This document shows positions 1 to 7,527 of a stretch of 14,471 nucleotides of DNA, one piece after another (position 1 is the stretch's first letter; each line of letters starts with the position of its first letter). Both the position numbers and the translations under genes were made by a program. Location: contig CANHUW010000018.1 of the NCBI GenBank assembly GCA_947463975.1, forward strand, positions 1 through 14,471, in the 5' to 3' direction. This DNA is from Bacteroidota bacterium. GTDB taxonomy: Bacteria > Bacteroidota > Bacteroidia > Chitinophagales > Chitinophagaceae. Below the pieces are notes generated by a model, which saw nothing but the letters and a program-made list of their open reading frames with translations, was not told the DNA's origin and did not search any database.

Positions 1-855
1 AGATGCATTTTCTACTGGATCCCATGCCCAATAGCCGCCAAAGTTTAAGCTCTCGTATGCCCATGCAGCACCCATCATAATTCCTAAACCTAATATACCT
101 GCACTAAAATTGGACCATGATAAAACATGGTTCATCCAGCCATTGTCTTTTTTTAATAAACCAGCCACCGCAAAAGCAAAAGGAACGGTGGTGGATGCGA
201 AACCCAAGAATAAAACTGGCGGATGAATTACCATCCAATAGTTTTGAAGTGTTGTATTTAATCCAGTACCATCTTTAATAAATTGTAAATAATCTGGTCT
301 AGATAAAATAGGCCAGTTCATTTCTTCTCTTAATAATATAAAGGGGCTTGAACCCACTTTTGCTCCAAAAATAAATACTCCGATCACCATGGATGCCAAT
401 AAGAATTGAACAAAGCTTAAAGTCATCATCACCCCATTAGGTCTCCACTTTACTTTGTACATAATAATCATACCCAACACACAATGCCAGAAACTCCATA
501 ATAAAAAGCTTCCTTCTTGTCCTTCCCAAAAACAACTCAATAAATATTCAAAAGACAATGACTTATCACTATGAGAATAAGCATACTTATATTCAAACAA
601 ATGATTCGTGATCACATAAGTTAAAATAACGAAGCTAGCAACCACTGTAATTACTTCAATTCCAAAAGCCATCTTGGCTAATTTGTTCCAAGATTTTTCT
701 TCGTCTAGGTTGGTTGCATAAAATGCTTTTGCAAAAGCAAAACTTGCCACAAAAGATGCTACTAATGAAAGTAGCGTGAAGAAATAACCAAATTGACCAG
801 GTAATAAATGTTCGCCAATATATTGTAGGGTTGCAGGATTGCTTGCAGTGTTCAT
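1..855 (-). CDS. ccmF: CcmF/CcsA-type cytochrome c heme lyase, N-terminal part (cut by left edge)
   Basis: This is a polytopic membrane protein that would attach heme to apocytochrome c on the periplasmic side, taking heme from CcmE. Reading the minus strand from the ATG at 855 gives 285 uninterrupted codons up to the window edge, so the C-terminal part lies outside. I can see the family hallmark WAWDPVENA (tryptophan-rich WWD-type heme motif) at residues 276-284. A conserved histidine lies in IHPPVLFLGF (His211), and FWEGQEGSFLLW is at about residues 109-120. Several hydrophobic segments separate these, for example near residues 20-44, 63-83 and 146-164. It lies nine bases downstream of ccmE in the same orientation, which fits a ccm operon. 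Bacteroidota versions are often labelled CcsA. The order of motifs here fits CcmF better, but the missing C-terminus prevents a firm choice. Confidence 0.87.
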   Translation of the reverse strand, partial: MNTASNPATLQYIGEHLLPGQFGYFFTLLSLVASFVASFAFAKAFYATNLDEEKSWNKLAKMAFGIEVITVVASFVILTYVITNHLFEYKYAYSHSDKSLSFEYLLSCFWEGQEGSFLLWSFWHCVLGMIIMYKVKWRPNGVMMTLSFVQFLLASMVIGVFIFGAKVGSSPFILLREEMNWPILSRPDYLQFIKDGTGLNTTLQNYWMVIHPPVLFLGFASTTVPFAFAVAGLLKKDNGWMNHVLSWSNFSAGILGLGIMMGAAWAYESLNFGGYWAWDPVENAS

Positions 856-864
856 GTAATCAAT

Positions 865-1275
865 TTAATTTGATAAGGTTTCAGGTTGTTCTTTCATTGC
901 AGTTGGATTGTCCTTGTATTTTGAAGGACATTTCATCACAATGGTTGAACACTCAAAAACATCTCCCTGAACCTTCCCTTTTAGAACGAGTCTTTCAGAT
1001 TTTTCCATATCCGTTGGCATGGTGTTATGATATACCACGCTAATTTTTCCTCCCAAACTATCTTGCACATTAAATTTTAAATAATTTGGATCTTTAATAG
1101 GATCATACTGAACAGGAACGGTTTTATCCATTTTTACAATCAAATTCACAAATTTGCCCTGTTTTTGCTTTGCAGAACTTACTGTTTCGTAGCTGCTCAA
1201 ATCACCCGTATAGCTTATCAATACAACAATTGCAGCTGCAATTAAGACCAATAAAATAATATGTGTTTTCTTCAT
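865..1275 (-). CDS. ccmE: Cytochrome c maturation protein CcmE, CxxxY variant (periplasmic heme chaperone)
   Basis: CcmE is anchored by one N-terminal helix and carries heme in the periplasm from CcmC to CcmF. The 136-residue product has a hydrophobic anchor at residues 5-22. An OB-fold-like domain follows, with YDPIKDPNYLKFNVQDS near 57-73 and a glycine-rich VLKGKVQGDVF stretch near 97-107. The heme-binding site normally reads HxxxY. Here it reads MKCPSKY, with Cys116 and Tyr120, so cysteine replaces histidine. Such CxxxY forms are described in some bacteria and archaea, and I believe they are common in Bacteroidota. A second cysteine sits at 109. The gene heads the minus-strand pair with the ccmF-type gene. 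A TAACTTTG element just upstream suggests that transcription begins almost at the ATG. The family call is firm; the binding chemistry is inferred. Confidence 0.92.
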   Translation of the reverse strand: MKKTHIILLVLIAAAIVVLISYTGDLSSYETVSSAKQKQGKFVNLIVKMDKTVPVQYDPIKDPNYLKFNVQDSLGGKISVVYHNTMPTDMEKSERLVLKGKVQGDVFECSTIVMKCPSKYKDNPTAMKEQPETLSN

Positions 1276-1279
1276 AACG

Positions 1280-1312
1280 CAAAGTTAACCAAATGGTCTT
1301 AAATTGCACCAA
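1280..1312 (-). promoter_or_regulatory. Candidate Bacteroidota-type promoter for ccmE
   Basis: On the minus strand, TAACTTTG at 1287-1280 matches the Bacteroidota -7 consensus TAnnTTTG. A TTG at 1312-1310 lies 22 bases upstream, within the usual -33 to -7 spacing. Initiation would then fall at about the ccmE ATG (1275), giving a leaderless or nearly leaderless transcript. This is pattern matching only. Confidence 0.42.
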
Positions 1313-1340
1313 TATTTACTCAATTCGTAATTAACCACTT

Positions 1341-1889
1341 ATGCGTGTTTTTGACTATATTATTGTTTGTAAAAGTCCCGATTTTAAGAATGTTGACAGA
1401 ATGAGCCAGTTTATGCTTTTTGTTTCAACAATTAGCTTTATTTACTCCATCATCAAAGGAATATATCCTCATCCAGCATTGTTAATTGCTATCACAGCCA
1501 GCGTTATAAGTTGGTGGATTTTTTGTGTTTATCAGCGTAAAAGAGGTGTTTTACCCTATTATAGATTGGGTTTATTATTTGCCTCATGGGGATGGTATTT
1601 GCAACCCAATGGCTTAATTATTGCAGGAGTATTCTTAATTGCTGCTTTATTTGAAAGACAAGTGAAGTTCCCTTCTGAAATTGCGTTTGATGAAGCTGGC
1701 GTTGTATTAAACACTTTTCCTAAAAAATATGTTCCTTGGTCCGCATTACAAAACGTCATCATTAAAGACAATGTATTGACCATAGATTTCAAGAACAATA
1801 AATTGATTCAAAAAGATATTAACGAACCTGTAACTCCAACCATTGAAGCTGAATTCAATGGTTTTTGTTCAGAACAATTGTCAAAATAG
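1341..1889 (+). CDS. Uncharacterised membrane protein with C-terminal PH-like domain
   Basis: I cannot assign a function. The 182-residue product has hydrophobic segments at about residues 22-40, 45-63, 73-86 and 90-104, then a soluble tail. The tail (about 108-158, from PSEIAFDEAGVVLNTFP to LTIDFKNNKLIQ) alternates short beta-strand-like stretches around a VPWSAL motif. That pattern resembles the bacterial PH-like domains found after transmembrane hairpins in YcxB-type proteins. The ATG at 1341 is the first in the frame; Met21 is a shorter alternative, just before the first helix. It is the first gene of a six-gene plus-strand cluster and sits 12 bases before the radical SAM gene. It is divergent from ccmE across 65 bases, in which I see no clear TAnnTTTG on the plus strand. 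Confidence 0.72.
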   Translation: MRVFDYIIVCKSPDFKNVDRMSQFMLFVSTISFIYSIIKGIYPHPALLIAITASVISWWIFCVYQRKRGVLPYYRLGLLFASWGWYLQPNGLIIAGVFLIAALFERQVKFPSEIAFDEAGVVLNTFPKKYVPWSALQNVIIKDNVLTIDFKNNKLIQKDINEPVTPTIEAEFNGFCSEQLSK

Positions 1890-1901
1890 TACCTTTACTT
1901 T

Positions 1902-3203
1902 ATGTCACTACAACAATCTCCTTATATTTTATATTCCGATGGCGAGGGCAATATTTTTGAAGACACCAGTTTATATGTTGCAGGTCGAGCAGGATGGGAT
2001 GCATATCCCGTTCCTGAGGAAGATTGGATAGAGTTACCCAATGGAGGAAATTTATACGAATTACCTGGCAGAAGAGGGATTGGTATCGATGTGGAAACGG
2101 GCGAAATGCGCATTTGTGAAAAAGGTTGGGCTGTTGCGGCTTTTATACCACCAGCTCATACAGGTTTATACGTTGCCGCCTATGAGACATCAGAAGATGC
2201 TCCCACTTTGCCATTGTTTTGCTATACTGCAGTGGGTTGGTTAGATGGAAAAAACTATGTGCCAGCTGTTAGAATAGAACAAGATATTAGACAGGATTGT
2301 GAAGGGTATGATCAAGAAATTATTGACGCAGGAACGCAAGATTTATTAAAAGCATTTAATCAAAATAGATTGGTGAAGCATTTGATGGATAATTGTTGCC
2401 AAACCTATGATTGTCCTGCAGCAAGAAATTTTGCCATGGGTAGATGGGAATGCCCTATCCCCATTTCACCAGCATGTAATGCAAATTGTATTGGATGTAT
2501 CTCATTTCAACCACAAGAAGAAGAAATTATTTCTACGCAAGATAGATTGACTTTCAAACCAACTGCTGCCGAAGTAGTAGAATATACTGTTCCCCATTTA
2601 ATGAATGCCCCTTTCCCTATTGTAAGTTTTGGACAAGGATGTGAGGGAGAACCCTTGTTAATGTGGGAGACCATCAAAGAAGCGATTATTGAAATCAGAA
2701 AGCATACCGATAAAGGAAGTATTAATATTAACACCAATGGATCTAATCCAAAAGCAGTGGCTATTTTAGCAGAAGCAGGATTAGATAGTATAAGAGTTAG
2801 TTTAAACTCTGCAAGAGAAAATATTTATACCGCATATTATAGACCTAATAATTACCAATTTAGTGATATCGTAGAAAGTTTAAAAGTAATGAGTGCTGCC
2901 GGCAAATGGACTAGTATTAATTATTTTGTTTTCCCAGGTATGACAGATTGCGAAGAAGAATACGAAGCTTTGAGGAAATTAATCATAGACACCGATTTGA
3001 AAATGATTCAATGGAGAAATTTCAATATTGATCCTGATTGGTATTTAGGAAAAATCAATGTGATAGAAACAAATGAGCTCATGGGCATCAAACAAATGAT
3101 GGAGTTGATTAGAGAAGAATTCCCAGACTTAAAATTTGGTTACTTCAATCCTCCCATGGAGAGAATCAAAGGAGATTTTAATCAAAACTTTGCGCACCAT
3201 TGA
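1902..3203 (+). CDS. Radical SAM enzyme of unknown substrate, with extra cysteines
   Basis: This is a cytoplasmic iron-sulfur enzyme expected to cleave S-adenosylmethionine to a radical; its substrate is unknown to me. The 433-residue product carries the radical SAM cluster motif CNANCIGC (Cys192, Cys196, Cys199), a GQGCEGEP stretch near 244-251 in the place of the SAM-binding GGE motif, and INTNGS near 276-281. A barrel-like C-terminal half follows. The first 190 residues are not a standard radical SAM domain. They contain a beta-rich region and a cysteine group just ahead of the main motif (Cys165, Cys166, Cys171, Cys184), which could bind a second cluster. The C-terminus lacks an obvious SPASM cysteine pattern. 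The last four bases overlap the start of the EamA gene, implying translational coupling. The superfamily is certain; the function is open. Confidence 0.88.
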   Translation: MSLQQSPYILYSDGEGNIFEDTSLYVAGRAGWDAYPVPEEDWIELPNGGNLYELPGRRGIGIDVETGEMRICEKGWAVAAFIPPAHTGLYVAAYETSEDAPTLPLFCYTAVGWLDGKNYVPAVRIEQDIRQDCEGYDQEIIDAGTQDLLKAFNQNRLVKHLMDNCCQTYDCPAARNFAMGRWECPIPISPACNANCIGCISFQPQEEEIISTQDRLTFKPTAAEVVEYTVPHLMNAPFPIVSFGQGCEGEPLLMWETIKEAIIEIRKHTDKGSININTNGSNPKAVAILAEAGLDSIRVSLNSARENIYTAYYRPNNYQFSDIVESLKVMSAAGKWTSINYFVFPGMTDCEEEYEALRKLIIDTDLKMIQWRNFNIDPDWYLGKINVIETNELMGIKQMMELIREEFPDLKFGYFNPPMERIKGDFNQNFAHH

Positions 3204-4126
3204 GAAAACAAAATCAATTAGGCGCTATACTAGCCATTACTAGTACCGTTATTTGGTCTGGTAATTTTATTGTATCTAGATATGCTATTCATTTGGCAGG
3301 GCCAATTAGTTTGGCTTTTTTTAGATGGACCATTGCAAGTATTTCCATGTTGCCATTTGCTTATGTTGCCATCAAAAAAGAATGGCCCATTTTTAAGCAA
3401 AATAAATTGTACTTTTTTTTAATGGGATTAATAGGTATTGCTATTTATAATACCTTGATTTATACAGCTGGACATCACACCACAGCAATTAATATGGCTT
3501 TGTTTGGATCAACGGTGCACCCTGTAGTTTCTGCATTATTAGGCGCAGCATTGATTCATGAAAAACTTCATTGGAAAAATATTACCGGAATGGCCCTAAG
3601 TATATTTGGTACCATTTATTTGTTAACCAAAGGAGATTTAATCAATATACTTCATTTTAAAATTGGCCTTGGTGATTTATTAATGATTATTGCAGGTTGT
3701 TGTTTTGGAACTTACAATGTTTTTGTAAGAAAGAAGCCGTCTGGTATTTCAAACACCTCCTTTTTATTTTGCATTTTTACTTTGGGGTCTGTTTTTTTAT
3801 TGCCCGCTGCAATATTTGAAATGAAATACATTCAACCTGTTGTATATAATACCCAATTACTTTGGATTGTTTTATATATTGGAATTGGAAATTCTACCAT
3901 CTCCTATTTAGTTTGGAATATGGCTATTCAAAAAATTGGTCCAGGAAAAGCTGCCTTATTTGCGACCCTTGCTCCATTGTTAAGTTCCTATGAAGCAGTT
4001 TTTTTCTTAGGTGAGACTTTTAATAAGGCACAAATTACCAGTGGATTAATTATTATTGTGGGAATATTCATCAATACTTGGCCAACTAGTGATAAAACTA
4101 TTGTAGAACAAACTGCTTCCAAATAA
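3200..4126 (+). CDS. EamA/DMT-superfamily inner-membrane transporter
   Basis: A member of the drug/metabolite transporter superfamily, likely exporting a small metabolite; the substrate cannot be read from sequence. The 308 residues form about ten hydrophobic helices in two repeated EamA halves (about 8-142 and 155-292). Each half ends in the family pattern: HEKLHWKNITGMALSIFGT at 120-138 and LGETFNKAQITSGLIIIVG at 270-288. The start is a TTG at 3200 that shares TTGA with the TGA stop of the radical SAM gene. The next in-frame methionine (Met50) would remove the first helices, so TTG is much the better start. The stop is followed directly by the ATG of the TSUP gene. The arrangement suggests co-translation of all three genes. 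Confidence 0.86.
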   Translation: MRKQNQLGAILAITSTVIWSGNFIVSRYAIHLAGPISLAFFRWTIASISMLPFAYVAIKKEWPIFKQNKLYFFLMGLIGIAIYNTLIYTAGHHTTAINMALFGSTVHPVVSALLGAALIHEKLHWKNITGMALSIFGTIYLLTKGDLINILHFKIGLGDLLMIIAGCCFGTYNVFVRKKPSGISNTSFLFCIFTLGSVFLLPAAIFEMKYIQPVVYNTQLLWIVLYIGIGNSTISYLVWNMAIQKIGPGKAALFATLAPLLSSYEAVFFLGETFNKAQITSGLIIIVGIFINTWPTSDKTIVEQTASK

Positions 4127-4888
4127 ATGAGTTCAACTATCCTACTTCTTTGTGGAATTGCATTTTTAGCTGGTTTTGTAGACGCTATCGTAGGTGGAGG
4201 GGGATTAATTCAAACACCTGCGGGACTGATCATGTTTCCTAACGAACCAGTGGCAAGAGTGATTGGGTCTTTAAAAATCCCCAGTTTTACCGGCACTTTA
4301 TTTGCTGCTAAACAATATTTAAAAAAAGCGCCTGTCCCAGCTGCTCGTCTTGTATTATTTACCGGCATAGCATTCGCCGCTGCATTCACTGGTTCATATT
4401 GTTTAACACTGGTTAGCAATCAATTCATGAAGCCAGTCATCTTTTTTGTTTTAGTGGTGATTGCTGTTTACACTTATACCAAAAAAGATTTAGGACTTTC
4501 TTCCATAGTTAAAGAAACTAGTTTCCCTTGGTACAAGGGTGCTGCCATTTGTTTGCTGATTGGATTTTATGATGGATTCATTGGCCCGGGGGCAGGTAGT
4601 CTATTGGTGTTGGCATTTATTAGTTGGTTAGGATTTGATTTTTTACAAGCCAACGCACATGCCAAAGTGGTGAATCTGGCTACTAATTTAGGCTCTATTG
4701 TTTTGTTTATGATAAAAGGATCGATTCTTTGGAGCATAGCCATTCCGATGGCTATTTGTAATGCAGTCGGTGGATTCTTAGGTTCTAAGATGGCTATTCA
4801 AAAAGGTAATAAATTTATAAGAACCTTTTTCTTGATCGTCATCATTGCCACTTTATGTAGATTGGGTTATGATGTTTTTTTACATTAA
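4127..4888 (+). CDS. TauE/SafE (TSUP) family membrane transporter
   Basis: TSUP proteins move sulfite, sulfonates, other organosulfur compounds or organic anions across the inner membrane. Which of these applies here is unknown. The 253-residue product shows the internal duplication typical of the family. The first repeat begins GFVDAIVGGGG (residues 16-26) and the second carries GFYDGFIGPGAG (146-157). There are about eight hydrophobic segments in total. Its ATG follows the EamA stop codon with no gap, and nine bases separate its stop from the TonB-like gene. No sulfur-metabolism gene lies in the window to suggest a substrate. Confidence 0.86.
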   Translation: MSSTILLLCGIAFLAGFVDAIVGGGGLIQTPAGLIMFPNEPVARVIGSLKIPSFTGTLFAAKQYLKKAPVPAARLVLFTGIAFAAAFTGSYCLTLVSNQFMKPVIFFVLVVIAVYTYTKKDLGLSSIVKETSFPWYKGAAICLLIGFYDGFIGPGAGSLLVLAFISWLGFDFLQANAHAKVVNLATNLGSIVLFMIKGSILWSIAIPMAICNAVGGFLGSKMAIQKGNKFIRTFFLIVIIATLCRLGYDVFLH

Positions 4889-4897
4889 TTTTAAGCT

Positions 4898-5680
4898 ATG
4901 CAATTAAGCTTTGAACAATCAAAAAATATTAAGGCAGCTATCTACACCATCGTCATTTGTGTAGGATTAGCATCTATATTTATTGTTCTTCAATGGCAAC
5001 AGGCAGCCCCCACAATCACCCCTCCTGAACCACAATTCATGGAAGTAAATTTGGGTAACAGTGAAACTGGCGAAGGAACAATACCGCCATTAAGTAAAGA
5101 TGCGCCTGCACCCGAAGTAGGTGCCAATAAATTCTCCAAAGCAAGTGCCAATAACCAGTCGATCAAAGTAAACAATGGAGCTAGTGATGATAATGACGAA
5201 AATATTGCTTCTGGAAAAAATAAAAATATCAAAGCCACTCCGCTCCCCACGAATTCAAAACCAAAAGCTGTGATGGGAAAATATGCTGGTGGTAATGGGA
5301 AAGGTGGAAATAACCAAGACAGTTATAATAATGTGAAAGACCAAGGCATTGCTGGAGGTAAAGGTGACCAAGGTGTTGCAAACGGAAGTATTAATGGCAA
5401 TACTTATACAGGCACTGGTGGTCCATTTGTTACCAAGGGGGATAGAAAAATTACAAAAGCCTATTCTTTCAATGGTGATGTAGAACCTGCAACAATTTAT
5501 GCCGAAATTGAAGTGAGCCCAAATGGTCAAGGTAGATTTATACAAATTGTAAGAGGCTCATCATCTAACGATACAAAATACAAAAGAGCTATTGTAGACT
5601 ATTTGACTAAGATTAATTTCAACACAAGCGATCACAGCTCTACTGTTACAGTGAAGTTCAAATTTGAAGTGAACAATTAA
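4898..5680 (+). CDS. TonB-like energy-transducer or envelope protein
   Basis: Probably a TonB-type protein anchored in the inner membrane and spanning the periplasm. One hydrophobic helix lies at about residues 13-33. It is followed by TPPEPQFMEVNLG near 41-53, a pattern I associate with Bacteroidota TonB-like proteins. The long middle region (about 55-180) is rich in Gly, Asn, Lys and Ser rather than the Pro-Glu/Pro-Lys repeats of classical TonB. The last 80 residues resemble a TonB C-terminal fold, with strands at ATIYAEIEVSPNGQG (198-212) and TVTVKFKFEV (249-258) around a short helix. It lies five bases before folC. In relatives I recall exbB and exbD directly upstream of such a gene, but here that place holds transporters, so its energising partners must lie elsewhere. 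The exact role is uncertain. Confidence 0.7.
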   Translation: MQLSFEQSKNIKAAIYTIVICVGLASIFIVLQWQQAAPTITPPEPQFMEVNLGNSETGEGTIPPLSKDAPAPEVGANKFSKASANNQSIKVNNGASDDNDENIASGKNKNIKATPLPTNSKPKAVMGKYAGGNGKGGNNQDSYNNVKDQGIAGGKGDQGVANGSINGNTYTGTGGPFVTKGDRKITKAYSFNGDVEPATIYAEIEVSPNGQGRFIQIVRGSSSNDTKYKRAIVDYLTKINFNTSDHSSTVTVKFKFEVNN

Positions 5681-5685
5681 TACAT

Positions 5686-6966
5686 ATGTCCACTTATCAA
5701 GACACTTTAGATTATTTATATGCTAAACTACCAATGTACAATAGGATTGGTGCTGCTGCGATTAAAAATAATCTAGATAATACATTGGCAATTTGTTCTT
5801 TTTTAGGCAACCCTGAAAAAAAATATCCTTGTATACATATTGCGGGGACCAATGGCAAAGGCTCTTCTAGTCATATGCTAGCAAGTATTTTTCAAGCCGC
5901 TGGCTACAAAACTGGTTTATATACCTCTCCTCACTTATATGATTTTAGAGAAAGAATCAAAGTAAATGGACAAATGTGCCCCGAAACATTTGTCACAAAT
6001 TTTACCAATAAAGTAAAACCCCTCATCGAAGCAATTGAACCTAGTTTTTTTGAAATAACCGTAGGTATGGCATTTGATTATTTTGAACAAGAACAATGTG
6101 ATATCGCCATTATTGAAACTGGTTTAGGTGGAAGATTAGATAGTACGAATGTCATACAACCCATTTTGAGTTTAATTACCAATATCGGATGGGATCATAT
6201 GGCTTTACTTGGAAATACCCTACCTGCAATTGCTGCTGAAAAAGCAGGCATTATCAAAGAAAAAACACCTATTGTCATAAGTGAGGTAATTGCCGAAACA
6301 AAAGATATTTTTATAGGAACTGCATCCAAATTAAACGCACCTATCTATTTTGCAGAAGATTTTTTACAATTCAAATCATTTACCAATCATTGGACTACTG
6401 CCCATTTCGAGTACGACCAAATTTCAATAGACTGTGATTTACCTGGCAAGTATCAATATAAAAATATCAGAGGCGTTTTGCAATGCGTACATTTATTAAA
6501 AAAAATGGGCTGGAAATTAGATGATACTCATGTGACAAGAGGTTTACAACAAATCAAAGCAACCACTGGATTAATGGGTAGATGGGAGTGCATTCAAGAA
6601 AGTCCCAAGTTGTTTTTAGATGTTGCCCACAACGAACATGGGATGCACGCTTTATTAGAACAACTATCCACTTTACAATACCAGCAGTTACATATTATCA
6701 CAGGTATGGTAAAAGATAAAGATGTAGATGCAGTTTTAGGACTACTCCCTAAAGATGCGCTATATTATTTTTCCAATGCACATATTCCAAGAGCTATGCC
6801 AGCAATAGAGCTTGCTGAAAAAGCCCATATTTTAGGTATCCAAGGTACTATTTATGAAAATGTAAATGAAGCCATAGAGGCTGCCAATAAAAATGCCCAT
6901 TCAAATGATTTGATCATTGTAATGGGCAGTATTTTTTTAGTGGCTGAAGTTTCCAGGCCTACTTAG
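5686..6966 (+). CDS. folC: Bifunctional dihydrofolate synthase / folylpolyglutamate synthase
   Basis: FolC joins glutamate to dihydropteroate and adds further glutamates to folates, using ATP, in the cytoplasm. The 426-residue product, close to the usual length, shows the Mur-ligase-type ATP loop GTNGKGS at residues 54-60 and TSPHLYDFRERIKVNG at 80-95. It also shows ETGLGGRLDSTN at 144-155 and NIGWDHMALLGNTLPAIAAEKAGIIK at 165-190, where Lys185 is the expected carbamylated lysine. The C-terminal domain has FLDVAHNEHG near 311-320, where most relatives have DGAHNP. The ATG sits five bases after the TonB-like gene. It ends the plus-strand cluster and converges with the YfiT-like gene across 23 bases, in which I see no strong terminator hairpin. 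Confidence 0.95.
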   Translation: MSTYQDTLDYLYAKLPMYNRIGAAAIKNNLDNTLAICSFLGNPEKKYPCIHIAGTNGKGSSSHMLASIFQAAGYKTGLYTSPHLYDFRERIKVNGQMCPETFVTNFTNKVKPLIEAIEPSFFEITVGMAFDYFEQEQCDIAIIETGLGGRLDSTNVIQPILSLITNIGWDHMALLGNTLPAIAAEKAGIIKEKTPIVISEVIAETKDIFIGTASKLNAPIYFAEDFLQFKSFTNHWTTAHFEYDQISIDCDLPGKYQYKNIRGVLQCVHLLKKMGWKLDDTHVTRGLQQIKATTGLMGRWECIQESPKLFLDVAHNEHGMHALLEQLSTLQYQQLHIITGMVKDKDVDAVLGLLPKDALYYFSNAHIPRAMPAIELAEKAHILGIQGTIYENVNEAIEAANKNAHSNDLIIVMGSIFLVAEVSRPT

Positions 6967-6989
6967 AAATTGCTCCTTAAGAAACTCCA

Positions 6990-7517
6990 CTACCAACCTT
7001 TTTCTTCTCTTAAAGTGGTAATATGTGCTACATGGTGTTTGCCATGCCAAGCATACACTGCAAACAAATCCCATAAACTCACTTCTGCATTTCTACCAGA
7101 ATGAAATATCTTTCTTTGCCATTGCGCTTCTGTTAAACTAACTAACAAATTAGCCCAACGCTCATGCAAAGCATATAATAAAGTAATGGAATAATTGATG
7201 GGCGTATCTAAAGCATCTGCCATAGACACCCATGCATTTTCATCATACGCCTTTATTGTAGGAACATCCTCTGTTAAACCATGTTTAAATCTTGCAAAAG
7301 CATTCATATGACTATCTGCAATATGATGCACTAATTGTTGCACTTTCCAGCCCCCTTCTCTATAAGGTGTTTGTATTTGTGCTGCATCTAAATTTTGAAT
7401 AGCCATCTCCAAGTCTTTAGGTAAATGGCGTAAATCATTCACCCATTTGTTTTTTTGAGCTTCAGAATAAGGCGCCGTTTCATACTTGCCAATGGGGTAT
7501 CTTGGATCTTTTGTCAT
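6990..7517 (-). CDS. YfiT/DinB-superfamily putative metal-dependent hydrolase or thiol transferase
   Basis: A four-helix-bundle protein of the DinB/YfiT superfamily. Bacillus YfiT-type members are metal proteins linked to bacillithiol transfer; the real substrate here is unknown. The 175 residues show the conserved start LRYPIG-like RYPIGKY (6-12) and PYREGGWKVQQLVHHIADSHMNAF (51-74). They also show the RW pair near 120-121 and YAWHGKHHVAHI at 155-166. Metal ligands are likely His65, His158 and His162, judged from the HxxxH spacing of the family. The gene lies ten bases after the ABC ATPase stop in the same direction, so the two are probably co-transcribed. Metal binding is inferred from the motifs; the family assignment is strong. 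Confidence 0.88.
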   Translation of the reverse strand: MTKDPRYPIGKYETAPYSEAQKNKWVNDLRHLPKDLEMAIQNLDAAQIQTPYREGGWKVQQLVHHIADSHMNAFARFKHGLTEDVPTIKAYDENAWVSMADALDTPINYSITLLYALHERWANLLVSLTEAQWQRKIFHSGRNAEVSLWDLFAVYAWHGKHHVAHITTLREEKGW

Positions 7518-7527
7518 ACTATTTATT

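Noticed and set aside
831..1043. Plus-strand open frame opposite ccmE
   Set aside because: It is antisense to a well-supported gene, has cysteine-rich unstructured content and no family resemblance; a shadow frame.
1890..1897. TACCTTTA just before the radical SAM gene as a possible -7 element
   Set aside because: It mismatches the final G of TAnnTTTG and lies four bases from the ATG; the gene is better explained as part of the cluster transcript.
1843..2244. Short plus-strand frames overlapping the radical SAM gene start
   Set aside because: They lie in another frame of a clear gene, with no start signal or recognisable protein.
4990..5545. Two minus-strand frames inside the TonB-like gene
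   Set aside because: They arise from the biased Gly/Asn/Lys codons of the linker on the other strand and resemble no known protein.
6961..6990. Possible terminator between folC and the YfiT-like gene
   Set aside because: Only a 4-5 base complementarity (CTTA/TAAG) is visible, without a GC stem or consistent T-run; too weak to call.
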